48,128 nucleotides of DNA. Origin: Zelonia costaricensis (lineage: Eukaryota > Euglenozoa > Kinetoplastea > Trypanosomatida > Trypanosomatidae). The stretch covers positions 1 to 48,128 of the forward strand of contig JASAOO010003368.1 of the NCBI GenBank assembly GCA_030849075.1, in the 5' to 3' direction. The stretch's first letter is position 1. Each line of letters starts with the position of its first letter. Below, one piece after another: positions 17,237 to 27,246 of the stretch. Under the pieces are notes generated by a model. The model saw nothing but the letters and a program-made list of their open reading frames with translations. It made no database searches and had not been told where the DNA came from. The translations under genes and the position numbers were made by a program.

Positions 17237-18085
17237 TCATGCGAACTCGTCTGCAGGCTGCGGTCCGTAGACGACCTTCTCCCCAAACACGGACCGCGCC
17301 CGCCACTCGTCCATGACGCGCTCCTCCACGTCCGGCTCGATGAACTTGCGGTAGAACCAGGTGCGGCGCATCGAGACCTGCTTCCAGTAGTTGTGCAGCC
17401 GGACCTGCGCCTTGCAGTAGAACTTCAAGAGCTGCTCCTCCGTAATCTCCAGCATGGCCGGGCCCGCCCCGGAGAAGTACATCTCCTCCGCCTGTAGCGC
17501 CGTCACCGGCTTGCCCTGGTTCTTCATCCGCTTTACCTCCTTCTCGATGGCCGCGTAGAGCTCCTCGCGGAACGCCGTGGGCGGCTTGAAGTCGATGTCG
17601 GTCCACTGCCCTCCGCTGTAACCCTTGATCTGCGGAAACCGCACGAGGCCCTTGGCCAGCTCCGGCACGTCGTTGCGATTCACGTCGTAGAACTTGAGCC
17701 CCGGCGTGCGCGTTTCGGCCTGGTGGCACAGCACTTCGAAGACCTTGCCCACCGCGTTGCAGGCCGTGCAGTTGTTCTGGTGATAGCGCACCACCATCAC
17801 GTCGTCCGACTTCGAGAAGTACTCCAGCTTCTCCTTCATCTCCGCGACGGAGGCGATGGGCTTGACGCACTTGGTCGGGAAGTTCATCCAAAGCGGATTA
17901 AGCGCCTTCTCGTTGCCGGTGGAGAGGTCGCTGCGGATGCCCGCGCTGTTCATCATGAGCGACTTCATCTTGTGCGACTCGGACTGGTACAGCTCGAACC
18001 GCTTGCGGCGCTGCTTGATGTCGTCCACCACGTCCTTCTCCCCCGTGGTGGGGGCCTTGAAGAGGTCATCCCCCGGGCCGCGCAT
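17237..18085 (-). CDS. Thioredoxin-fold protein with CTAC motif, trypanosomatid conserved type
   Basis: A 282-residue protein. Residues 80-185 read as a thioredoxin fold: a beta strand VMVVRYHQ (96-103), then the CxxC motif NNCTACNA with Cys106 and Cys109, a helix, KFYDVNRNDVPELA (131-144), the cis-proline site RFPQI (149-153) and a final GYSGGQW strand/turn. A charged N-terminal arm (1-75) and a helical C-terminal extension (190-282; NYWKQVSMRRTWFYRKF at 232-248) flank it. No signal peptide or membrane span is obvious. The CTAC motif and cis-Pro suggest redox or disulfide chemistry, but the extensions are unlike ordinary thioredoxin or tryparedoxin. The start is the first ATG after a good acceptor AG; the upstream open frame runs through a His-Thr microsatellite. 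I do not recognise a specific named orthologue. Confidence 0.85.
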   Translation of the reverse strand: MRGPGDDLFKAPTTGEKDVVDDIKQRRKRFELYQSESHKMKSLMMNSAGIRSDLSTGNEKALNPLWMNFPTKCVKPIASVAEMKEKLEYFSKSDDVMVVRYHQNNCTACNAVGKVFEVLCHQAETRTPGLKFYDVNRNDVPELAKGLVRFPQIKGYSGGQWTDIDFKPPTAFREELYAAIEKEVKRMKNQGKPVTALQAEEMYFSGAGPAMLEITEEQLLKFYCKAQVRLHNYWKQVSMRRTWFYRKFIEPDVEERVMDEWRARSVFGEKVVYGPQPADEFA

Positions 18086-18189
18086 GGTGGGCGGCTGGCG
18101 TCGAGGACGAAGGCGGAGCCGAACAAGGATGTGCCTCTGCCACGGGCACACACGCACACACACACTTAGGTGCCGGGTAGCGGGTACGG

Positions 18190-18191
18190 CT
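18190..18191 (-). promoter_or_regulatory. Candidate spliced-leader acceptor for the thioredoxin-fold gene
   Basis: A textbook tract: the transcript has about 26 nt of C/T ending in CCCCTCCGCAG, about 104 nt before the ATG, with no ATG between. Confidence 0.5.
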
Positions 18192-18998
18192 GCGGAGGGG
18201 AAGGGGGAGGAGAGAGAGGCACAGGCGACCTTTCCGCCACTACGCTCTGTGTGTGTGTGTGTGTGTAAGTTTGCAGGCGCTGATGCGTGGCGCTGTACGA
18301 TATGCAAGAGGGGGGAGGGAGGCAGGCGAGAGTGCGTCTGAGGATGTGGCACGTCGCTAACGAGTTAGAGTCGAGGACGGACGCAGAGCGTCCACGAGCC
18401 GCGTCCGACTTCACCTTGGGCACAACGGGAAGACGAGTGCTCGGGGAAGGGATGGGGGGGGGGGGAGGTAAGGAGGTAGGGAGGGGCTGCGGAGGGAGAG
18501 AGGCCGAGCAGCGCCCGCAACTCCGTGACTTCTCTCCCCAGCCTCCCGCGTGGCACGTTGCCCGAGCCGCCATGCACGGGCTTCCCGCCAGAGTCACCGT
18601 GAAGGAGACAGGGACGGCGGGGGAGGGAGGCGGCTAGTCATACTCGCTTCCACCCTCGTGTCCGCCCCACTCAGGCGCCCCCCCGCGCACGCCTCGCACA
18701 CGTGACGGCGGCCCTGAGTCAACTACTGCGCTCTCTCTTTACGTGTGCTTTCATGATGTGCGTCAGGGATAGGAGGTCTAAGTGCATCGTGGCATAACGG
18801 CCGACACGTGGGCGGGCGCCGCGGACATCGCAAGAGAGAAGGAACAAGGAAGATGTCAGAAGGGAGGCGCGGGAGTCTGCCATGCCGACTCCGGGCTGGG
18901 GAGTCTTACCTCGCATGTAGTAGTGCGTGCGTACGTGCGCGCGTGTGTGTGTGTGTGAGTGTGTGTTTCGTTCGGTTCTTGGTAAAGAGAGGCAGGGG

Positions 18999-19029
<31 letters not shown>

Positions 19030-19190
19030 GGAGTAGGAGGAAGGAGGGGGCCTCCCGTGATCGAGCAGGGGAGAAGCGCAGCCCCAAATGTGTGCACACC
19101 ACAAAGCACACACACACACACACACACAGACGCATGTACACACGAATACACACGAATACACACGCACACACATACACACACACACACGCG
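18999..19190. repeat. GT tract and complementary CA tracts (inverted microsatellites)
   Basis: A GT tract at about 18999-19029 is followed about 75 bp later by CA tracts at 19107-19128 and 19139-19188. These could pair into a stem of 20 bp or more. The second CA tract includes a CACGAATACA 10-bp tandem duplication. Confidence 0.7.
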
Positions 19191-21018
19191 GTTGGACACC
19201 GTCCGTTTTGAAGCGAGGGCGCGGGTAAAAAAAAAAAGGAAAACAAAAAGGCCAAACCAACCAACGCCAACGCCAACAGCACCGCGATGCCACACAAGAA
19301 CAAACATGTACATGCCTGAGAAAACAGCTGAGAGGACAAAAAACAAAAAGCCAAGAAAGAGGGGCGCGACGGAAGGGGGGGGGGGCGTCGTTGGCGCGTG
19401 TTCGCCACCCCCCTCCCCCCCACCCCCGCCGCACTCCTCGCTGCAGCCGTGTGTTGTGTGCGGCATCGGCCCGTCGGTGAAGGGGAGGGAGGGAGGTGGA
19501 GGGGAGGTGCGCAGACACACCGGGGAATGCGGCACGAGGAAGAACGGAGGAGAAGGGGTGGGGGGAAGTGGGGGGGGGGGGGCGGCTGACGGTGTTGAGG
19601 CGCGGAACGAAGCACAGTGGAGCAGCACGGAAGCCCTCGCAGTGATTCACATCATCACAGAGAGAAAAGAGGCGAGGGGGGAGCTGTGAAACAGGGGAGA
19701 TGAAACCAGAAGAGAAAGGCGACGACAAGCTAGACGGACCGTCTACCAACCGACTTGGGCGGGGCTGATGGGGGCGGGGACGAGGGCTGGGGAGAGGACC
19801 GCGAGAGAAGCTGTACATGAATACATCAAGACTGCCGCGCTACACAAGGGAAAACAAGGAGGTGATAGAGAGGAGGGGGCGGGGGAGGAGGATCACATGG
19901 TCAGCGGAGGTACAGACGCAACAGCGCGAAATCAGAAACGCAACAACACAATAAAGGAATGACAACACGCCACCCACCAAAGGGAGGAGGCAAACACAGA
20001 CGCACCAACACATACACACAGACACCAACACAGACACGCAGGCGAAAGGGGCAAACGCAAGAAAGCGATCCACGGTGAACTAGACGTCGGTGCCGAGCCA
20101 TCTGCGAGGCAGGTGACGCTCCCGCCCCCCCACCCGAGAGCCCCTCTGTCCCCCCCACACTCTCGAGGGCCCACACCCGCCTGTGCGACACCGTCACCAC
20201 TTGCACCGCTCCAGACGCGGAAGGACGAATACACAGCACATGCGCAGCATACAAGTACTTCAACCACACAAAGACAAACACAGAGAGAGAGAGAGACAGA
20301 GATTGGGCTAGCGGGGGAGGGGGCGGGGGGCCGCCAGCTGTGTGTGCGGGGTGTTGGTGTGAAGGACGGCAGTGACAACGTGGTACGTACACACAACGGC
20401 AAAAAAGAAAACGCTCGCAAGGAGGCGTTGAAGCGCAGCATCAACCGAGGAGGGAGGGAGGGAGGGGGGGGTGCGGGGCAGAAGGACGGGAGCGGTGCGG
20501 AGCGCTGTCCTGTGACGCCGCGACAAGGCACATGACATGGGGTCGAGGAGAGCGGGGGACCGCCCGTGCGCCTGTTTCATGCGCCTGGGCAGCTGACACC
20601 TGCATCGAATCCACTGTCTTTAAGCGAATGCACGGGCGGGGGGGGGGGACCGCCAACGTCCCCCTCCCCGCCGGTACCTCCCCCACGGGCTGGCGTGCGT
20701 GCTGTGTGCCTCGAGCAGGGGGAAGCCGAATTCGAGACGGAGGGGGGGGGGGGAGCAGCCGCGGCGCAGGGCCATCGCCGGCAACGCCGACCTCCGTGCA
20801 GGGCGAGAGACGGACGAAGAGGCGCAGACACGGCGGCGCCGCCCAGCACGATGGGCCAAAAACGGGAAAGGCGGGTGGGGGCGAGACGAGCGGGGGTGCC
20901 CAAGCAACGCGTTGACGGGCGCGCGTGTGAGGGGTGCGGGTGGGGGGGGGTGGGGGGGGGAGGAGGAGTGAAGACGAAGCGCTGTCAGCGAACGCGTTCG
21001 ATCTGCACCGCCTCGCTG

Positions 21019-21049
<31 letters not shown>

Positions 21050-21910
21050 GACTACTCTCACAGGGGTGGGGGGAGGAGAGGAACGGGGAAGCAGGCAACT
21101 GCATAACAGCGAAACATGAAAACAAGGCGAGAACGAGAGAGGGAAAGAAAGGGGAGGGCAAAGGAGGGGGCCGCACGCGTGCAGGGGGGGGTGGGGTGTT
21201 GGTCGCAACGCTCAAGCGCGTCGGGGGCCGCCGACGCACATCAACGTGGCCAACGGCGATTCGACTGCGGCGAGAGAGAGGCGTAGAGAAGAAGAAAGGA
21301 GACGCAGCACTACGTTGAGAAGGAAAGGAAACGAGTCAGAGAGATACTGATACTGTGTGTGTGTGTGAACGAGCGAGTAGGACAGTTTATTGAAGTCCGT
21401 CACCGCGGCGGTCTCGAGGACGGCTCCGTCCACCAAGCAGTACGGGAAGGCCATCGCGTGCTACCGCCACGCCAATCTCTCTCTCGCCTCTGCCATCATA
21501 CACATGAACACACATACACACACGCACCCACTCACTCTCCAACCATGAATCGAACAGGCGGCGGGGGGGATGGGCAAGAGGGAATCGATGACGGAGACGA
21601 ATACACCAACGCCCACTCCAACGCGCCCGCACCTTGGCACACAAACAGACAGGCGCAATCGTAAAGAAGCGGAGAACAACAACGACAACAAAACGGGAAC
21701 AGAAAAGGCAACTCACGCGCACACAAGGGGCGACACGCACACCCATCATCTAAGTTGCGCAGGGGTCGTGGGGAGCCAGATTGGCATGGCATAACGTACG
21801 GGGTGCAGAAGGAGACGGCGCAAGGGACGGGAGGGGGGGGGGGGGAGGAGGCTGGACGAGCAAAGGCGAGTTTTGACGCGGACTGTCGTACTTGTGCGCC
21901 TGTGTTGATG

Positions 21911-21941
<31 letters not shown>

Positions 21942-22060
21942 ATATAGATATCTGTAGGACAGTCTTACTGGGCTGACGTTTAAAGCGTGAACGAGAAATA
22001 GAGAGAGGAGCGGGCACCGATCATGGTCGTGCGCAGGGTGCGCTGCGCTTGCGGTGCCGC

Positions 22061-24604
22061 TTATATCTCGTCATCGAAGTCATCAGCGTAGGCGTCCTCT
22101 GCCGCACTGCCGAGCTCCTCGTTGTCCATCGTGGGCTCTGCGCTGTTTTTCTTCGCCGCCGCAACCACGGGCGACTTGGCCGAGGCCGACGCGGGCGCCA
22201 CCTCGGACGAGGCGACGGACGAGGACGACGCAGACGACGATGAGGAGGAGAGCCGCGATGCCTTGCGGGCTTGCTCTGCCGCGGCCACCTTGGTGGGCGA
22301 CAGCTCTTCCACCTCGTCCTCCTCCGGCTCCGCCGCCGCCGCGGCCGGCTCACGCTCTGGCGACAGCTCCTTGTCGAACTCGTCATCTTCGTAGTTGTCC
22401 TCGTCGCCCACGGCCGCCCCCGACTCCTCCTGCGGCAACACAGCGCCGTTGTGCGCCGTCGCCGCGGTGGCTGGCACCGAGCCGCTGGAGCTCGACTGCT
22501 TGCGCGGCGGCTCCTCCTCGAAGTTGTCCTCATCGGCAATGTCGTCGTCCTCGTCCTTCACAGCGGCCATGACCTCCGGGGTCTCCGCGGCGGCGGCCTC
22601 GGGGTACTCCTCCGCCTGCGGCTTGGCCTCCGGCGCCGCCTCCTCTGCGTCGGCGTCGGAGAAGTCGTCCTCGCTGTAGTCGTCGTCTGCCGCGGTCGGC
22701 GTCGCTGCCGGGGCGGCGGCCTCCAAGTCCTCCTCCGCGTCCGAGTCCTCGTCCACCGTCGTCGCCGCCGCCTTCGGGGACGGCACCGCCTCCTCCTCGT
22801 GGTGCGGCACCGCGGAGCTCTCGTCCTCGTCGAACTCGTCGTCGGCGTACGCATCGCTCGTCTCCACCGCCGCAGGGGCGGCCGGCGGCGCGTCCTCCTC
22901 CGCGGCCAGCGTCTCCTCCTCGGCGTACTCGGGCTGCTGCGGCGGCTTCACGGCACTGGAGCTCGTCTCGGACGTGCTGTCCTCATTGTCCTCCGTGACC
23001 TTCGCGGCCTCCTCCTCGCTCGCCGCAACGGGGGCGAGCTCGCCGCCGTGGCCGAGGTAGTTGGCCGCGGCGGACGACGTGGAGGAGCGGGCCGACGACT
23101 TGGAGGACGACTTCACCTCGCGGGCCTCCTCCGCCGCCTGGCGCGGCGGGGACAGCTCGTCCTCGAAGTCGTCGTCCGCATAGGCGTCGTCACTCGTGTC
23201 CTTCTTCGCCTCCTCCGGCTCGGCGGCCTCCTCTTGCTTCTCTGCTTCCTCCTCCGGCGCGCGTGCCTCCACGGCGTGCATCGCCGCCGCGTCGCGGGAC
23301 GGGGACAGCTCGTCCTCGAAGTCGTCGTCGCCGTAGGCGTCCTCGGACTTCTCCGCCTTGGCCTCCTTCTCAGCCTCCGCGCGGGCCTCCGCCATCGCCT
23401 TCTCGCGCGCGGCCGCCTCAGCCTCGGCGTTAGCGGGCTGCGAGGAGAGGCGGTCGCTGGAGGACGCGGCAGACGACTTGGACGAGGAGGAGCGGGAGCT
23501 GGCGCTGTGCGAGCGCGGCTTGACCGCCTCCTGCTCCACCGCGTGCACGGGGGCAACAGGGGCCGCAACCTCCTCATCCTTGTCTGCCGGAGCCGCCGCT
23601 GGGGCCTCCTCGGGGTACGCCGCCGCGGCCGCCTTGTGGGACGCTGACGACTTGGACGACTTGGAAGAGGAGGAACGGGACGACGACTTGGAGGGCGAGG
23701 CACTGGACTTCTCCGCCTCCGGCTGGACCTTCTCCACCGCCTGCATCGCCTGCGGCTCCTCCTCCTCCTTCTCGTACTCGTCCTCGTCGTAGTCGTCGTC
23801 GTACTCGTCCTCGTCGTGCGCCGCCGGGGCCGCCGGGGCCGCGGCCTGGTGGTGGTGGCTGCTCGCTGCCTCACTGTGCGAGGAGGCGCTACGGCTCGTG
23901 GCGGCAGACGAGGAGCTCGTCACGTACTCGTGGTCGGCTGGGCGGCCGTCCGCGGCGGCATCGGCGGCGGCGGCGTGCCCATCACTGGCGGCCTCCGAGT
24001 ACCGGTGGTGGTGGTGGGCGGCGGCGGCGTGCTGCTGGTGCTGCCGGCTGCGACCGCCGGCGCTGGCCGCCGCGCCGGAGGGCTTCATGGGCGCGCGCGG
24101 GGCATTCTTGGAGGTGCTGCGCATGCTCGCCTGCCGCTCTTCCTCTTCCCGCTGCCGCGTCTGCTCCCCCTTGCGGGACGCCATCTCCTCCCGCTCGACC
24201 TGGCGCCGCTGCAGGAAGCGCCGGCGCGCGGCGGTTCTGCGCTGCTCCTCCATCTCGAGCTGCCGGCGCAGGCGGCGGCGCTGCTCCGCGCGCTCGTGGA
24301 TGAGCATCTCCTTGCGCGCCCAGTACGGCACGAGGTGCGGGTCGTCCAAGTCATTGTACGGCGGAATGACGCGCTCCTGAATCGGGCCCAGCGAGAACTC
24401 CACCTGCGGCAGCCGCGGCAGCGTCGCCAGGCCGGCGAACTGCGAGTCGGCCGTCGCGCCCGGGCTCGTGCCACGCACGCGCGCTGAGGACGCGTACGAG
24501 CGGTGGCGGTCCGGCCCGCCGCTGGTGGCGGCGCGGTTGTACGAGTGGCTGTACTCGACGGAGGCGGGGCGCTGCTCCTGGATGGGTGGTAGTGCCTTAG
24601 ACAT
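22061..24604 (-). CDS. Acidic protein with repeated Tyr-x-Asp-Asp-Phe-Glu motif
   Basis: An 847-residue protein, not recognised as a named family. An N-terminal region with VEFSLGPIQERVIPPYNDLDDPHLVPYW (split here as VEFSLGPIQE, RVIPPYNDLDD and PHLVPYW, about 68-95) leads into an Arg/Glu-rich coiled coil (about 95-160). Then come Ser/His/Ala low complexity and a long acidic tail. The tail carries about seven degenerate copies of a D-x-Y-x-D-D-x-F-x-[DE]-E motif near residues 422, 473, 582, 640, 687, 740 and 840; three are followed by LSP-x-R, a possible proline-directed phosphosite. The last copy, YADDFDDEI, is the C-terminus. Ser/Lys clusters (SSSKSSK) lie between copies. A cytoskeletal or flagellar role would fit an acidic coiled-coil protein but is only a guess. 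The start is the first ATG after a C-rich tract. Confidence 0.85.
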   Translation of the reverse strand: MSKALPPIQEQRPASVEYSHSYNRAATSGGPDRHRSYASSARVRGTSPGATADSQFAGLATLPRLPQVEFSLGPIQERVIPPYNDLDDPHLVPYWARKEMLIHERAEQRRRLRRQLEMEEQRRTAARRRFLQRRQVEREEMASRKGEQTRQREEEERQASMRSTSKNAPRAPMKPSGAAASAGGRSRQHQQHAAAAHHHHRYSEAASDGHAAAADAAADGRPADHEYVTSSSSAATSRSASSHSEAASSHHHQAAAPAAPAAHDEDEYDDDYDEDEYEKEEEEPQAMQAVEKVQPEAEKSSASPSKSSSRSSSSKSSKSSASHKAAAAAYPEEAPAAAPADKDEEVAAPVAPVHAVEQEAVKPRSHSASSRSSSSKSSAASSSDRLSSQPANAEAEAAAREKAMAEARAEAEKEAKAEKSEDAYGDDDFEDELSPSRDAAAMHAVEARAPEEEAEKQEEAAEPEEAKKDTSDDAYADDDFEDELSPPRQAAEEAREVKSSSKSSARSSTSSAAANYLGHGGELAPVAASEEEAAKVTEDNEDSTSETSSSAVKPPQQPEYAEEETLAAEEDAPPAAPAAVETSDAYADDEFDEDESSAVPHHEEEAVPSPKAAATTVDEDSDAEEDLEAAAPAATPTAADDDYSEDDFSDADAEEAAPEAKPQAEEYPEAAAAETPEVMAAVKDEDDDIADEDNFEEEPPRKQSSSSGSVPATAATAHNGAVLPQEESGAAVGDEDNYEDDEFDKELSPEREPAAAAAEPEEDEVEELSPTKVAAAEQARKASRLSSSSSSASSSSVASSEVAPASASAKSPVVAAAKKNSAEPTMDNEELGSAAEDAYADDFDDEI

Positions 24605-24611
24605 TGTGAGG

Positions 24612-24613
24612 CT
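24612..24613 (-). promoter_or_regulatory. Candidate spliced-leader acceptor for the acidic repeat gene
   Basis: A C-rich tract of about 45 nt in the transcript ends in CCCCCATTCAAG only 7 nt before the ATG. A leader this short would be unusual, so an upstream AG may be used instead. Confidence 0.3.
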
Positions 24614-25042
24614 TGAATGGGGGTGGGGAGGGGGATGGAGGGGTGGGGTGGGGAGTGGCGGACTTGCGGGGATCAAGCGTGGCGTGTGTGTGTGCGTGTG
24701 CGTTGGTTCGGGCGTTCTTGTTTGTTTGTTTGTTTGTGGCTGTTCTGCACTGCAGGTGGGAGGCAGACGATGACGTGGGTGAGAGAGAAGGGAGGTGGTC
24801 GTGTACAGGGACTCAAGGACGAACTCGCCTACACGCGCGTTGGCACTCTCTTGAGAACTGGTCGAAGGCGCAAACCTGGATTGCTGCGTCGGATGGCATG
24901 AGGGAGGTGGGAGGGGGGGGGGACGGGATAGGAGAGGGGGGAAGAGCAGAAGTGCGAGGGGCGGTTGCATGGCTGGCGTGGCGTGGCAGGGTGCCTGAGA
25001 GGTGTTTCCACATCTGGTCCTCTCGTGGCGCTGCTCGAGCCC

Positions 25043-25077
25043 CCGCGCGAGTCACCGCGCGAGTCACCGCGCGAGTG
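25043..25077. repeat. Three tandem copies of a 12-bp unit (CCGCGCGAGTCA)
   Basis: Three consecutive near-identical 12-bp units, the last ending GTGC instead of GTCA. It lies in a probable 3' UTR; no function is evident. Confidence 0.8.
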
Positions 25078-27246
25078 CCTTTCTTTTCTGGGCAAGGGGC
25101 CGAGGTCGCCGGGGTGGGGTGGGGGAGGGGGAGGCACCGTGAGCGCTGTCCGGCCCAAAGCCGGTGCGCGACTGCGCTGTGCGAGCGTTGCCCCGAACAC
25201 CGCCTGCCTGAAGCGCGTACCCGCGCAGATGTCACCTCACGACGTCACACAGGTGCTGGCTTGTTTGTGTGTGTGTGTGTGTGTGTGCTTTGTATGCTCG
25301 TGTGTGTGTGCGTGCGTGTATGCCGAGTTCGGGGAAAATGAAAAAAGAGGCAGCGATTGCGTGCGTTTGCTGCGGTCTTCCTTCTTTGTTCTTTTTTGTG
25401 TGTGTGTTTCCTTCTAACGCATTCGGCTGAAGTGAAGAGGAGATTCGTGTCGCGTTCGTTGTTTGTTCTTTGGGTGTGGGGTGGGGGTGTCTGCGCGTCA
25501 CACGTGCAGGAGCATTCGGTGCCTGACGGACCGCGTGTGTGCGTGCGTGTGCGCGCATTAGATTGCTTTTGTGGGTGTGTACGTGCGTTGGTGTGTGTGC
25601 GTGTGTATGCGATTCTGCACGGCTTCAGCACACCTGCTGTGGCCACACCGCAGCCGGCTCCCCCAAAAAGGAATGCGCTTCTCTTGTAGTTGTCGTTCCT
25701 CTCGAGACTGCCCATCCTCGCCCAGGCGTCCCTCCCCGCATCTCCCCCGACACCATCCCTCGTGGTGCAGAGGCTTTGGGGAGGGGAGGGGGGAGGGCCT
25801 CTGTGCGTGAAGGAGCCAGAGACAGGGCAACGTGTGGAAAGGAAGGGGGGGGGGTGGCGGCAAGGGAACCAAAGGCGGGAGTGCGTCTCCGCACCGACGT
25901 CAAGTTTCTATTAAACGAACGAACTCACAGACACACACACACACAAAGTTTGAACACACGGCAAAGCAAAATAAAAAAGAAGAGGCGAGTCGGTGCGGGG
26001 GAGGCGCCAACGCCAACTGGACAGCGACAGGGCAGCTTCACGTGTCGCGCGCCGCTTCACGGTGCCAGCGCGGTGCAAAACCAGCGCAGGAGAAGCAACG
26101 AGGCACTCGCTCCCCCCCCTCGCGTCGACAAGCTCGCACAGGCGCACGCGCGCGAACGCAGCCTGACCTGTTCACAGGCCCGCACGGGCGCTGACAAGCG
26201 GCACCTCAAGCGGATCATAGAAGAGACAACACACACACGCACACACACACACACACATGGGGAAAGCGGAAAGTCGGACGTGGGCCAAGAAGCGAACCTA
26301 GTCGAGCGGTGGGGGAGGGGCAGGACCGCGCACGGTAGGAGGGATCCTCGTTGAAGCACGTGACGAGACAGGAGGGGAGCGTGCGCGTGGGGAGAGGGAC
26401 GCGCGCGCAGGCTCGGTGGCCGGCGAGCAGCAGTGCCCCCCCCCCCACCCCACCCCCCGCGTGGTGCAGTGAGGAAGGCAGAGGGGAGGGTGGAGGGTGG
26501 GGAGGGAAGGTAGGTGGATGCGGCCTGAGGTTGTCGCGGGCGACGAAGGGGGGACAGGGGCCGAAGGAAAGCGGGGAGCCGGGTAGGACAATCCTTATAA
26601 CGGGGGAGGGGTTGCAGGCCAGGACCGTGAGACAGGTCCGGGCCTGCACGGACGCGTCACGTCAAGAAGAAACGGGAGAGGAAAGAGAGAAGAGAGAAGA
26701 AGACCCCCTAAAAAAAAAAAACAGCGGCAAGCCACCAAGAAACGCCGGAGGGATGAACGACTAAAACGCACAGGGGAGAAACTTCGGCGCACGTCTCCGC
26801 GCTCCCTCGTGGGGCGTAGAGGAGACCGCCAACCACCGCAACAGAAGGAGAAGGCGCCCTCCCTCCTCCCCTTCCCCCGCCCGCGTCGACTCTCCTGCGC
26901 TGCGTGGCACACACGCGCCGACACGGTGAACAGCGGCGTGGACAGGACGGCGCCGGCGGTGCCTCGAGCGACGAGCGAGCGAGGGAGGGGTGTGTGGAGG
27001 CAGTACGCACATGATGAGGCACGGAAGGTTCAGGGGGGGGGAGAGGGGGAGGGCACCGAGGAGGAGCAGCTCACGTGCCTTCCTCAACCTCCGCCTCTTC
27101 CCTCGATGCAGCTGATCGTCTTGAGGTGAGAAAAAAGGGAAATCTGCGCAGCGAACCCCCACGCGGGGAGAGCGGGACTCACGCTGACCGCCACGGCGTC
27201 ATCCTCGCTGCCTTACAACCCCGCTGCCGCCCCCCGCCCCCCCCCC

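Larger units (their letters stand above)
18086..22060. other. Very long intergenic region (about 4 kb), no gene seen
   Basis: Positioned as the 3' UTR of the acidic repeat gene plus the leader of the thioredoxin-fold gene. It is dense in microsatellites: CA at 18149-18165, GT at 18247-18268, GT at 18941-18966 and 18999-19029, CA at 19107-19128 and 19139-19188 (with a 10-bp ACACGAATAC-type tandem), CA at 21020-21049 and CA at 21910-21937, plus many G runs. All open frames on both strands are dipeptide repeats or Pro/Ser/Arg/Gly noise. A non-coding RNA cannot be excluded by eye. Confidence 0.6.
24605..27246. other. Long intergenic spacer (2.6 kb) between the SLBP-like and acidic repeat genes
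   Basis: Likely 3' UTR of the SLBP-like gene. It contains a (TTTG)n tract at about 24717-24737, a 12-bp tandem triplet at about 25043-25077, GT tracts at about 25266-25287 and 25300-25312, and CA tracts at 25929-25946 and 26228-26257. No convincing coding frame or structural RNA gene was found. Confidence 0.62.

Noticed and set aside
18719..19818. Several frames of 240-320 codons on both strands
   Set aside because: They are made of Cys-Val, His-Thr and Pro-Ser runs from microsatellites and purine tracts.
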